Source of the DNA: Rhodococcoides kyotonense
GTDB lineage: Bacteria > Actinomycetota > Actinomycetes > Mycobacteriales > Mycobacteriaceae
Reading direction: 5' to 3'
DNA: 64,000 bases
NCBI RefSeq assembly: GCF_900188125.1
Contig: NZ_FZOW01000022.1
Coordinates: forward strand, 1-64,000
Positions 8,370-17,026 of the stretch are shown piece after piece (position 1 is the stretch's first letter; every line of letters starts with the position of its first letter). The notes beneath the pieces are model-generated. The model had not been told where the DNA came from and made no database searches. It saw only the letters and a program-made list of their open reading frames with translations. The position numbers and the translations under genes are program-made.

Positions 8370-9179
8370 ATGGACCTGGGAACCATCGAGGACGTCGTGA
8401 TCCCGTCCGATCGATCCGGGCTGCCTCCCGGCGCACCCGATACCGCCGTCATCGCGGGTGGCACGTGGCTGCTGTCCGAGAAGCAGGACCACCTCACTCG
8501 TCTGGTGGACATCACCGCACTCGGATGGCCTGCTCTGGTCGTCGACGACGGGTTGGACATCGCCGCGACCTGCACGATCGGTGAACTCGCCGAAGCCCGC
8601 TTCGACCGAGACTGGCCGGCGACGGCATTGTTCTCCCAGTGCGCGACGGCTTTGCTGGCGTCGTTCAAGATCTGGCGGGTCGCGACCGTGGGCGGCAACA
8701 TCTGCATGTCGCTGCCTGCAGGCGCGATGATTTCGATGGCCGTCTCACTCGACGGGGTCGCGTCGGTGTGGTCGTCCGACGGGTCCGACTATTCGATTCC
8801 GGTCGTCGATCTCGTCACCGGGCCGCACGAGAACGCTTTGAGAGCAGGTGATGTCGTGCGAAGCATCCACCTCCCCCGCCGTGCGTTGGAGGCGACGACG
8901 GCATTCACGAAAGTGGCATTGTCGCCGCTCGGACGTTCGGCGTCCGTCGTGATCGGCCGACGCGACCGCGACGGGCAGGTCGTGATGTCGGTCAGCGCTT
9001 CGACCGTGCGCCCGTACGTCCTCCGATTCCCCGCGATCCCGACGGCGTCGGACCTGAAAAGCGCTCTGGCCGACTCGATCCCGAGCGACGCCTGGTACGA
9101 CGACCCGCACGGCGCTCCCGACTGGCGCCGCCATGTCAGCGTCCGCTCGGCGCTTCGAGTTCTCGAGGAGCTGTCATGA
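8370..9179 (+). CDS. Xanthine dehydrogenase FAD-binding subunit
   Basis: A 269-residue protein of the molybdopterin-dehydrogenase FAD-binding family: AGGTWLL in the N-terminal FAD loop, the second FAD motif ATVGGNICMSLPAGAM, and a C-terminal CO-dehydrogenase flavoprotein-type domain. It passes electrons from the [2Fe-2S] clusters of the partner to FAD and NAD+. Its stop overlaps the start of the next gene by 4 bases (ATGA), so the two subunits are translationally coupled. Confidence 0.9.
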   Translation: MDLGTIEDVVIPSDRSGLPPGAPDTAVIAGGTWLLSEKQDHLTRLVDITALGWPALVVDDGLDIAATCTIGELAEARFDRDWPATALFSQCATALLASFKIWRVATVGGNICMSLPAGAMISMAVSLDGVASVWSSDGSDYSIPVVDLVTGPHENALRAGDVVRSIHLPRRALEATTAFTKVALSPLGRSASVVIGRRDRDGQVVMSVSASTVRPYVLRFPAIPTASDLKSALADSIPSDAWYDDPHGAPDWRRHVSVRSALRVLEELS

Positions 9180-11872
9180 AATTCTCCGTCAACGGCAGCG
9201 AAGCGGAATGGACACCTCGCCCGGGGCAATGCCTGCGCACATTCCTACGCGACAACGACCATTTCGAGGTCAAGAAAGGCTGCGACGCAGGCGATTGCGG
9301 CGCATGCTCGGTTCTCGTCGACGGTAACCCGGTGCACTCGTGCATCTTCCCCGCCTACCGCGCCGCGGGCCGCGAGGTCGTGACGGTCGCGGGTCTCGGA
9401 ACGCCCGACGACCTCCACCCGATGCAGCGCCGATTCGTCGACGCAGGTGGGTTCCAATGCGGCTTCTGCACTGCGGGAATGGTCGTCACGGCGTCGACTC
9501 TGAGCGAATCCGACGTCACCGAGCTGCCGCAGCGCCTGAAGGGAAACCTGTGCCGCTGCACGGGCTATCGATCGATCGACGACGCCGTGCACGGGGTCGT
9601 GAATACCGAGAAGCCTCTCGACGGGCCGTCGTTCGGCCGGTCACTGCCCGCCCCTGCCGGGACGCGCATCGTCACCGGAACCGAGCCGTACACGATGGAT
9701 GTCGCTCCTGTCGGACTGTTGCACGCGTCCGTGCTCGGCAGTCCGCATTCCCACGCGAGGGTCGTGTCGATCGATACCTCTGCAGCCGAAGCGATTCCAG
9801 GAGTCCGGCTGGTCCTGACGTCCGCGGACAGCCCCGATCGGGTGTTCTCGACAGCGCGCCACGACCAGCGGGCGGATGATCCCGACGACACTCGCGTCAT
9901 CGACACCGTGATGCGGTTCCGCGGTCAACGTGTGGCAGTCGTGGTCGCCGAGACACTCGCCGCCGCCGAAGCGGGATGCCGCGCCCTTGTCGTCGACTAC
10001 GAGATACTGCCTGCGGTCTTCGACACCGAAGCCGCGTCGTCACCCAGCGCCCCGCTGATACACGGGGACAAGGACGCGTCCGCGCGCATCGCCGACCCGT
10101 CGCGCAATCTCGTTGCCGAGTTACACGGCGGCACAGGCGATGTCGACGCGGCCGTCGCCGCTGCAGACGCAGTGGTCACCGGCCGTTGGCGTACACAACG
10201 CATACAGCACGTTCACCTCGAGACGCACGGCACCATCGGATGGCTCGACGACGCCGGCCGACTGAACATCCGAACCAGCACACAGGTTCCGTTCCTCGTG
10301 CGCGACGAGATCTGCGAGATCTTCGACTTGGACCGCGACAAGGTCCGAGTGTTCACCGCGCGGGTCGGCGGCGGATTCGGTGGCAAACAGGAATTGTTGA
10401 CCGAGGACGTCGTGACGCTGGCAGTACTGCGCACCGGCTCGCCCGTCCAGTTCGAGTTCAGCCGCACGGACGAATTCACCGTCGCACCGTGCCGCCACCC
10501 GTTCCAGGTCGATGTCACCGCAGCGGCAACCGCGGACGGCACGCTGACCGCTCTGGCCATCGACGTCGTCACCGATGCAGGCGCTTACGGCAACCACAGT
10601 CCCGGCGTCATGTTCCACGGGTGCGGCGAGTCGGTGGCCGTCTACCGCTGCGCCAACAAACGAGTCGACGCGAAAAGTGTTTACACCAACAACATTCCGT
10701 CGGGCGCATTCCGCGGCTACGGTCTCGGGCAGGTGATCTTCGCGATCGAGTCGGCTCTGGACGATCTCGCACGCGAACTGCACATCGATCCGTTCGAGTT
10801 TCGGCGTCGCAACGTCGTCGTGCCGGGTGATCCGCTCGTCGCCGCGCACGTCGAGGGTGACGACCTGGTGTACGGCAGCTATGGGCTCGACCAATGTCTC
10901 GATCTGGCCGAACACGCTCTGAAGCGCGGCAACGACACCGAGGCACCGGAGGGATGGAAGGTGGGCGAAGGGATGGCCGTCGCGATGATCGCCACGATAC
11001 CGCCCAGGGGCCACCATTCCACGGCGTCGATCGCGCTGCTGGCCGAGGGACGCTACGAGATACGCGTCGGCACAGCCGAGTTCGGCAACGGAACGACGAC
11101 GGTACACACCCAGATCGCCGCGACCGCACTCGGCACTTCACCCGCCAGGATCGACATCCGCCAATCCGACACGGACTGGGCGACATACGATACCGGGGCC
11201 TTCGGCTCCGCAGGTACCGTCGTCGCAGGAAAGGCTCTGCACGCTGCGGCGACACATATGGCGGACCGAGTTCTGGACATCGCCGCGTCCGTCTCGGGTT
11301 GCACCAGGCAGATGTGCACTCTAGGCCCGGAAGGCGTCCAGTGCGGTGAGCGATTCGTATCGCTGACGGAGATTCTCGACGCAGCAGGCGGAACCCTGAT
11401 CGCCGACGGCAACAGCGGCGGCGTGCCTCGGTCGTTGGCGTTCAACGTGCACGCATTCCGTGTCGCGGTCGAGGAGGACACAGGAACGGTTCGTATTCTG
11501 CAGTCGATTCATGCCGCGGACGCCGGAACGGTCATGAATCCTCAGCAATGTCGAGGGCAGGTGGAAGGTGGTGTCGCGCAAGGCATCGGGTCGGCGATGT
11601 ACGAGGAGATGAAGACGGACGGAGCGGGAACCGTCGTCACGGATTCCATTCGGAGCTACCATGTTCCGCAGTTCGCGGATATTCCACGTACCGAGGTCTA
11701 CTTCGCCGACACCTACGATCGGTTGGGTCCGTTCGGCGCCAAGTCGATGAGCGAATCACCGTACAACCCGGTGGCACCCGCGCTTGCGAATGCGATCAAG
11801 GATGCGGTGGGATCGCGACTCTACGAGCTGCCCCTGTCCTCGGATCGCGTCTGGCGATCGTCGAGGACTTGA
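9176..11872 (+). CDS. Xanthine dehydrogenase, [2Fe-2S] subunit fused to molybdopterin subunit
   Basis: An 898-residue protein. Residues 1-150 are the ferredoxin-like small subunit: plant-type cluster Cys36, Cys41, Cys44, Cys56 (GCDAGDCGACSV) and second cluster Cys95, Cys98, Cys126, Cys128 (QCGFC, CRCTGYR). From about 165 to the end is the molybdopterin-binding large subunit with GGFGGKQE, GAFRGYGLGQ and, near the C-terminus, GAKSMSESPYNPVAPALANAI containing the glutamate region of the active site. It oxidises hypoxanthine/xanthine to urate. The iron-sulfur plus Mo fusion with a separate FAD chain is less usual than three separate chains. It overlaps the convergent YbhN gene by 52 bases. Confidence 0.9.
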   Translation: MKFSVNGSEAEWTPRPGQCLRTFLRDNDHFEVKKGCDAGDCGACSVLVDGNPVHSCIFPAYRAAGREVVTVAGLGTPDDLHPMQRRFVDAGGFQCGFCTAGMVVTASTLSESDVTELPQRLKGNLCRCTGYRSIDDAVHGVVNTEKPLDGPSFGRSLPAPAGTRIVTGTEPYTMDVAPVGLLHASVLGSPHSHARVVSIDTSAAEAIPGVRLVLTSADSPDRVFSTARHDQRADDPDDTRVIDTVMRFRGQRVAVVVAETLAAAEAGCRALVVDYEILPAVFDTEAASSPSAPLIHGDKDASARIADPSRNLVAELHGGTGDVDAAVAAADAVVTGRWRTQRIQHVHLETHGTIGWLDDAGRLNIRTSTQVPFLVRDEICEIFDLDRDKVRVFTARVGGGFGGKQELLTEDVVTLAVLRTGSPVQFEFSRTDEFTVAPCRHPFQVDVTAAATADGTLTALAIDVVTDAGAYGNHSPGVMFHGCGESVAVYRCANKRVDAKSVYTNNIPSGAFRGYGLGQVIFAIESALDDLARELHIDPFEFRRRNVVVPGDPLVAAHVEGDDLVYGSYGLDQCLDLAEHALKRGNDTEAPEGWKVGEGMAVAMIATIPPRGHHSTASIALLAEGRYEIRVGTAEFGNGTTTVHTQIAATALGTSPARIDIRQSDTDWATYDTGAFGSAGTVVAGKALHAAATHMADRVLDIAASVSGCTRQMCTLGPEGVQCGERFVSLTEILDAAGGTLIADGNSGGVPRSLAFNVHAFRVAVEEDTGTVRILQSIHAADAGTVMNPQQCRGQVEGGVAQGIGSAMYEEMKTDGAGTVVTDSIRSYHVPQFADIPRTEVYFADTYDRLGPFGAKSMSESPYNPVAPALANAIKDAVGSRLYELPLSSDRVWRSSRT

Positions 11873-12915
11873 GAAGAGGGCACCCGCCAATTCTTCGTCA
11901 GACGCCAGTAGAGGTAGGAGATCAGGCCGATCGGAATCGGCAGAAACCACGTCGCGAGGCGAAACAGCAGAACGGCAGCCACGAGGTGAGCTTGATCGTT
12001 CGCCGCGAGCCCGACTCCGAGCACGGCGATCAACGCGGCTTCGGCTACTCCGAGCCCGCCCGGCGTCGGCGCGACGAAGGCGGCGAGCCACATCGCGCCG
12101 AATGCGACGACGATGCGATCCCAGCCGATCTCGTCCTGTCCGAGTCCACACAGTCGCACCGCGACACCCAACACGAGCGCTCCGAGTAGCTGAGACACCA
12201 GCATCGTCGCTGTCAACGACCGCCAGCACGTACGGACGCGATTCTTTACGTGCAGACGGAAGTCGGAGACGACCTGCTCCATGTCCCTCGGGTGGACGCG
12301 TGAGAATCGCTTGGCGACAACGGACCTGACTCGGGTGAGGATTCTTCCGACGCCACGGGCGAACCCGTCGTCGACGATGATCGCTGCGATCAACAGACAC
12401 ACTGCTGCGACGACGACACACGAGCCGACGGCGACCCACACGAGAGACCCTGCGCCGGAACCGAACACGACGAGGATCACCAACGCGACCGACATCAGTA
12501 CATACCGAGACAGGTTGGTCCAGATGCCGATCGCGACGATCGACGTGGTGCTGTCGACGGAACCGAACCCCCACGACCGGTACATGGCGAACGTCAAACC
12601 GGTTGCGACAGTGCCACCTTCGGGAACGGTGTTGGCCAACGCCAGCGACGCAGTGCGTGCGACGCCTGCCTGCGCCGTAGTCAGTCCGGGAAGTGTGTAC
12701 ATCATGGGCTTCAGCATCGAGGCCAGATACAGCAGTCCGAGCGCACAGACGACCACCACCTCGGTCACCGTGATCGCACCCACTGCGTCGGACACGGCGC
12801 CCGAGTGCCCGACCGAGCGGTAGAGCAGCCACATGACGACGGCGACGACTCCGTAGGACAGAACCGCCGACACAATCTTCCCGACGCCGGAACGCTTCGG
12901 GCTCAGGGCGGTCAT
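11821..12915 (-). CDS. YbhN/LPG-synthase-TM family membrane protein (UPF0104)
   Basis: A 364-residue protein with about eight hydrophobic segments and the family hallmarks NTVPEGGTVATGLTFAMYRSWG and FVAPTPGGLGVAEAALIAV near the C-terminus. The family is the membrane flippase part of lysyl-phosphatidylglycerol synthases; free-standing members are thought to move lipids or lipid-linked intermediates. ATG 12915 overlaps the stop of the upstream Lrp gene (ATGA), so both form one transcription unit. The C-terminal 52 bases are antisense to the xanthine dehydrogenase end. Confidence 0.82.
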   Translation of the reverse strand: MTALSPKRSGVGKIVSAVLSYGVVAVVMWLLYRSVGHSGAVSDAVGAITVTEVVVVCALGLLYLASMLKPMMYTLPGLTTAQAGVARTASLALANTVPEGGTVATGLTFAMYRSWGFGSVDSTTSIVAIGIWTNLSRYVLMSVALVILVVFGSGAGSLVWVAVGSCVVVAAVCLLIAAIIVDDGFARGVGRILTRVRSVVAKRFSRVHPRDMEQVVSDFRLHVKNRVRTCWRSLTATMLVSQLLGALVLGVAVRLCGLGQDEIGWDRIVVAFGAMWLAAFVAPTPGGLGVAEAALIAVLGVGLAANDQAHLVAAVLLFRLATWFLPIPIGLISYLYWRLTKNWRVPSSQVLDDRQTRSEDRGSS

Positions 12916-13349
12916 CGGTCGTAGAACGTCTGCAGGATGATCGTGCTGCGAGTCTGCACGTTCGCCGTCGCTCGAATCTCCTGCAACAGATGCTCGAGGC
13001 TCCGAGGCGAATCCACGCGAACCAGCAGCACGTAGCTCTCCTCGCCTGCCACCGAATGACACGAGTAGATCGCCGGAATATGCTTCAGCCGAGCCGGGGC
13101 ATCGTCCGGCTGAGCAGGGTCGATCGGCGTGATGGCCACGAAGGCGGACAACGGCCTGCCCACCGCTTCAGGATCCACCTGCGCGGTGTAGCCGCGAATC
13201 ACACCGCGAGACTCGAGGCGACGAACTCGCGACTGCACCGCGGACACCGACAGGCTCGCCTTCTCCGCCAGAGTCGCGAGAGTGGCGCGGCCGTCGGACA
13301 CGAGTTCGTCGATGATCAACCGGTCCACCCGGTCGAGGTTTTCGCTCAC
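12912..13349 (-). CDS. Lrp/AsnC family transcriptional regulator
   Basis: A 145-residue protein. Residues 1-60 are the AsnC-type winged helix-turn-helix (LDRVDRLIIDELVSDGRATLATLAEKA.. LSVSAVQSRVRRLE), residues about 68-140 the ligand-binding RAM domain. Such proteins sense amino acids or related metabolites and usually control a neighbouring or divergent gene. It is coupled to ybhN and divergent, with a 39-base gap, from an acyl-CoA dehydrogenase-like gene, both plausible targets. Confidence 0.9.
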   Translation of the reverse strand: MSENLDRVDRLIIDELVSDGRATLATLAEKASLSVSAVQSRVRRLESRGVIRGYTAQVDPEAVGRPLSAFVAITPIDPAQPDDAPARLKHIPAIYSCHSVAGEESYVLLVRVDSPRSLEHLLQEIRATANVQTRSTIILQTFYDR

Positions 13350-13388
13350 CTGCGCAAATCTAGCTCAGAACGCGCCGATCGGTTTACG

Positions 13389-14432
13389 ATGCGCTGTGTG
13401 ACGTCGGTTCGAGATCGACACGAAACCTCCTGGCCGGAGCGTGCCCGCGACATTGCCGACACGGTGCTGTTTCCCGCAGCCGACGCGGTGGACGCGGCAG
13501 GAGAGATACCGCCCGGCCACTTCGAGGCCCTTGCTGCAGAAGGCTTCTACGGCCTCGCGGCACGAGACGACGGACCCGACATGAGCGAACTCTCCGAGAT
13601 AGTCGAAACATTGTGTGGCGCCTGTCTTTCCACGGCGTTCACTTGGATGCAGCACGCCGGGGTCGTGATGTCGCTGGCGAACACGACCAACGACGGGCTG
13701 AAGAACAAGTACTTCGACGGGCTGGTCGACGGCTCGATCAGGGCGGGCGTCGCCTTCGCCGGTGCAATACCGAGACCACCGAAGTTGTACGCGCGACGCG
13801 ACGACACCGGGTACGTTCTGGACGGTTCAGCTCCGTTCGTGACGGGGTGGGGCATCATCGACGTGGTTCAGCTGTCGGCCCGTGACGAGTTCGACGACTC
13901 GATCGTCCACGCCGTCGTTCCTGCTCGGGCCGCAAGCGGGCTGACCGTCGAGCCGCTGTCGCTGATTGCGGCCAACGCGTCGAGCACGGTGCGGCTGCGG
14001 TTCGAGGGCGTCGTCGTCGACGACGCATCCGTGGCTTCCGTCGTCAGCGACGCGCAGTTCCAGGCCGGCCAGCTGTACGGGTCGTGGATCAACGGCTGCA
14101 TGGCGATGGGCATTGCTCGACGCTGCATCCAGCAGATGGAGGAACTGGGCGTGGACGTCGACGACTACCGGTCCCTGCACGCCGACGCCCGGGCCCGTTT
14201 CGACGACGCCCTGGCCGGCCGATACGACATGTTCCGGGCCCGTGCCGAGGCGTCGGAGCTCGCTGTGCGGACTGCTGCTGCGCTCGTCGCGGCCACCGGC
14301 AGCAGCGCGCTGGTGGGGCACGGGACAGCGGAGCGCCTGATGCGCGAGGCCACGTTCACCCTCGTCGCCGCGAGCAGACCCGAGATGAAGTCGGCGTTGC
14401 TGGAGGGGCTGTCAGGCGAACAGCGGCGGTAG
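13389..14432 (+). CDS. Acyl-CoA dehydrogenase-like flavoprotein
   Basis: A 347-residue protein with the N-terminal helical domain, a middle beta region (YVLDGSAPFVTGWGIIDVVQLSAR) and C-terminal helices of the acyl-CoA dehydrogenase/flavin monooxygenase fold. It is about 30-40 residues shorter than typical dehydrogenases and lacks an obvious C-terminal QxxGGxG motif, so substrate and reaction are uncertain. GTG 13398, three codons in, is an alternative start. It ends by overlapping the convergent CPBP gene by 21 bases. Divergence from the Lrp gene suggests control by it. Confidence 0.75.
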   Translation: MRCVTSVRDRHETSWPERARDIADTVLFPAADAVDAAGEIPPGHFEALAAEGFYGLAARDDGPDMSELSEIVETLCGACLSTAFTWMQHAGVVMSLANTTNDGLKNKYFDGLVDGSIRAGVAFAGAIPRPPKLYARRDDTGYVLDGSAPFVTGWGIIDVVQLSARDEFDDSIVHAVVPARAASGLTVEPLSLIAANASSTVRLRFEGVVVDDASVASVVSDAQFQAGQLYGSWINGCMAMGIARRCIQQMEELGVDVDDYRSLHADARARFDDALAGRYDMFRARAEASELAVRTAAALVAATGSSALVGHGTAERLMREATFTLVAASRPEMKSALLEGLSGEQRR

Positions 14433-15122
14433 CGCGAACACCATCACCGTCGACCATGTCACGTGCGTGATGATCGGGGCCAGAATTCCGCCCGACGCAC
14501 GCCGCTGCAGCGCCAGAACGAAGCCGAGGGTGATCGCGGCGAACGCCAGCATCGGATTACCGCTGGCCAACGTGACGACCGTGTACACGAGCGTCGTGAT
14601 CAGAACTGCTTTCGTGCGGCCGATCGCTGCGAACAACGCACCACGGAAGAAGATCTCCTCGGCGACGCCGTTGAGCAACGTGATGAACACGATGAGCGCC
14701 AGCGAACCGTATCTGGCATGTGCAAGCACGTTTTCGGTGAAGTCGGCGAGCGGAGGAATCTGCCGGACGATCAAGGCGCCGACGACGAACACACCACCGG
14801 CGAGCAGCCCGATCACGATGGGAGTGATGATCGGGCGCCTCATCGATCCGTTGAACCGGATTCGGCCGAGGTGCAGTGGTCCCGACGCGAAACCGCCGAC
14901 GATCCACGCGGCCGCCAGACCGAGAGTCAGCGGATAGAACGCACTGTCCCCCGGGCTCACCGACAGCGACACCCCGAGGAGCGTCGCGCCGACGACGAGG
15001 GTCACAGCCACGACGACGCGTCGCCGCAGGAAAGCTCGGTCGGATTCGTCGTGGTTGCGGTCGACCTTGTCGACGAGCGCGGAACGCATCACATCGACGA
15101 CACTGGACTGCCAGGCCGGCAT
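14412..15122 (-). CDS. CPBP (CAAX/ABI) intramembrane protease-family protein, one motif altered
   Basis: A 236-residue membrane protein. The glutamate motif EEIFFR (Glu155, Glu156, Arg160) and a C-terminal His (His220 in IITHVTWS) are present, as in CPBP intramembrane metalloproteases. In the intermediate motif, usually F..xH, the stretch TTLVYTVVTL has Thr where His is expected, so catalysis is uncertain. The ATG overlaps the stop of the upstream SDR gene (ATGA). Role unknown; relatives act in prenyl-protein processing or bacteriocin immunity. Confidence 0.8.
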   Translation of the reverse strand: MPAWQSSVVDVMRSALVDKVDRNHDESDRAFLRRRVVVAVTLVVGATLLGVSLSVSPGDSAFYPLTLGLAAAWIVGGFASGPLHLGRIRFNGSMRRPIITPIVIGLLAGGVFVVGALIVRQIPPLADFTENVLAHARYGSLALIVFITLLNGVAEEIFFRGALFAAIGRTKAVLITTLVYTVVTLASGNPMLAFAAITLGFVLALQRRASGGILAPIITHVTWSTVMVFALPPLFA

Positions 15123-16321
15123 CAGACCTCCCCTGCTCGATCGTGCCCCGCTCGGTCGAGGAACACGCGCCGCATTACCGATCTCGCCCGAGTGGAAACA
15201 CTCTGGGCGACATCGAGGTGGGTCCGGACGACGGCTGCGACGGGCCACGAGTACAGCAGAGCCCTGGCTCCGAGCGCTTCGACCAGCCCCCACGTCTGCC
15301 GCGACGACGCCGCGACCCCGTATCGACGAATGCCGAGCGCGTCGCCGCCGCTCCACGCCGCATCGGTGACGGCGAGGCGCAACGGGTCTTTGAGTGCCGA
15401 CACCCCCGGCGGTGTCCCGACGCTGCCCTGGACACTGCGCCTCATCGCACTCTCGATCGTCGTCGGACCGCCGTCGGGCTCGCCGACGATGTCGCGAATC
15501 CGGCTTTCCGACGTCGTCATCGTGTTGTGCAGCGAGCCGACGAGATCCTCGGCCAACCCGTCGGGAATAGGGATGATCTTGCCGATCACTCGGCCGGCGA
15601 GACCCGTCGGGACACCGGGTGTCGGCACTCCGACGCGCGTCAGTCCGGCCGCCTCGACGTAGGCGAACAGTAGATCTCGGTACGGAACGATGTCGGGGCC
15701 ACCGATGTCGTAGGCGCCGGGTGGCACTGCTTTTCGTGCGGCGAGCAGGTAGAACAGCACGTCGTCGACGGCAATGGGCTGAACCGGGTTGTCGAGCCAA
15801 TCCGGTAAGGGCAGGATCGGGAGTCGGTCGGCGAGGTAGCGAAGCATCTCGTACGACGTCGAGCCTGCACCGATGACGATTGCTGCCCGCAGCCACACCA
15901 CGTCGATGTCACCGACGGCCAATGCATCCCCGACGTCGGCACGTCCGGCGAGGTGTTCCGACAGTTCTTCGTCGGGCGGCACGAACCCGCCCAGGTAGAC
16001 GATGCGGCGGACGCCGGCCTCCGACGCCGCCTCACCGAACTGGCGGGCAGCCTTCGTGTCCTGAACGCGGTAGTCGCTCTCGCCGATGGCGTGGACGAGA
16101 TAGTAGGCGACGTCGACCTGGCCCGCCGCCGCGAATGCAGCGCGCAGCGAGGCTGGGTCCGCCGCGTCCAACGCGACGGCGTCGACCTGCCCTCGCCAGT
16201 CGAATGCGTCGAGCGTCTCGGGGGTCCGCGACGCGGCACACACCGAATCTCCGGCCGCCAGCAGAGCAGCGATCAGCCGGGACCCGATGTAACCGCTCGC
16301 GCCTGTGACGAGAACTGTCAT
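15122..16321 (-). CDS. NAD(P)-binding SDR-family protein (atypical epimerase-like)
   Basis: A 399-residue protein with the Rossmann motif TGASGYIGSRL at the N-terminus, typical of extended/atypical SDRs that keep the nucleotide fold. Patterns such as AYYLVHAIGESDYRVQD and IVYLGGF match the NmrA/DUF2867-associated group in mycobacteria. The 150-residue C-terminal region has no recognised catalytic motif. It is co-transcribed with the CPBP gene (4-base overlap). Function unknown. Confidence 0.8.
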   Translation of the reverse strand: MTVLVTGASGYIGSRLIAALLAAGDSVCAASRTPETLDAFDWRGQVDAVALDAADPASLRAAFAAAGQVDVAYYLVHAIGESDYRVQDTKAARQFGEAASEAGVRRIVYLGGFVPPDEELSEHLAGRADVGDALAVGDIDVVWLRAAIVIGAGSTSYEMLRYLADRLPILPLPDWLDNPVQPIAVDDVLFYLLAARKAVPPGAYDIGGPDIVPYRDLLFAYVEAAGLTRVGVPTPGVPTGLAGRVIGKIIPIPDGLAEDLVGSLHNTMTTSESRIRDIVGEPDGGPTTIESAMRRSVQGSVGTPPGVSALKDPLRLAVTDAAWSGGDALGIRRYGVAASSRQTWGLVEALGARALLYSWPVAAVVRTHLDVAQSVSTRARSVMRRVFLDRAGHDRAGEV

Positions 16322-16402
16322 GACTCGAGGCTAGCGGGCGCACTGGCGTGCCGCTGATCGGTTGGCGGTGGACGGTCAGTGGCCCTGTGGCAGAGTCGTG
16401 GA

Positions 16403-17020
16403 ATGGCACTGGTGCTTGCAGGTGTGCGACTTCCCGATTCCTTCGCTGTGGGTGTCGTCAGTTCGGGCGTGCGCTGGGCGCGCGATTCCGCGATATTCGC
16501 ACTCGAACTACCGGGTCGAATCAACGCCCTCCTCGACGAAGCAGCCGTGCTCGTCGCACGGATCGATGCGGTCGTCGACGCCGCGCAGCGCCTGATCGAT
16601 CGAACCGAAGGCGTCATAGACAGAGTCGATGTCGTCGTGAACGGCGCTGCCGCGACCACTCGCGCAGCCGACGACGTCGTCGGATCGGCATCGAAGACCT
16701 CGGCGACCGCTCTGGAACTGGTCGAATTGTTCGACCCCATCGCACAGAAGTCCGCGCCGTTCGCGCAGAAATTCGTCGACCACCTGTCCGAGGACGAGGT
16801 CGACGCCGCCATCGAGATGGTCGACCAGCTGCCTGGCCTCGTGAAACACATGGAGGCGGTCATCCCCATCCTGGCGACCCTCGATACCGTCTCCCCCGAG
16901 ATCCACGAATTGCTCGCTGTCACAAAGGATGTCCGACGCGCCGTCATCGGCATCCCGGGCTTCAAGTTCTTCCGCAACCGTGGCGAGGAAAAGCTCGCGG
17001 ACGAGGAAGAGGACAAGTAG
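16403..17020 (+). CDS. Amphipathic-helix protein of unknown function
   Basis: A 205-residue protein from ATG 16403. The middle (about 35-110) is a run of heptad-like helices (DEAAVLVARIDAVVDAAQRLIDR, EGVIDRVDVVVNGA) resembling apolipoprotein or phasin-like coils; the C-terminus is charged (EEKLADEEEDK). No signal peptide or enzyme motif. Similar proteins occur in rhodococci and mycobacteria; I do not recognise a function. It may bind lipid or a membrane surface, by inference from the helix pattern only. Confidence 0.6.
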   Translation: MALVLAGVRLPDSFAVGVVSSGVRWARDSAIFALELPGRINALLDEAAVLVARIDAVVDAAQRLIDRTEGVIDRVDVVVNGAAATTRAADDVVGSASKTSATALELVELFDPIAQKSAPFAQKFVDHLSEDEVDAAIEMVDQLPGLVKHMEAVIPILATLDTVSPEIHELLAVTKDVRRAVIGIPGFKFFRNRGEEKLADEEEDK

Positions 17021-17026
17021 CCCCGT

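Noticed and set aside
7571..8707. N-terminal extension of the DUF2461 gene to 378 codons
   Set aside because: It would run over the divergent xanthine dehydrogenase FAD gene and shows no protein-like pattern; the family begins at 8200.
12990..13388. Upstream extension of the acyl-CoA dehydrogenase-like frame
   Set aside because: It is the antisense of the Lrp gene and rich in Arg/His, as expected of a shadow frame.
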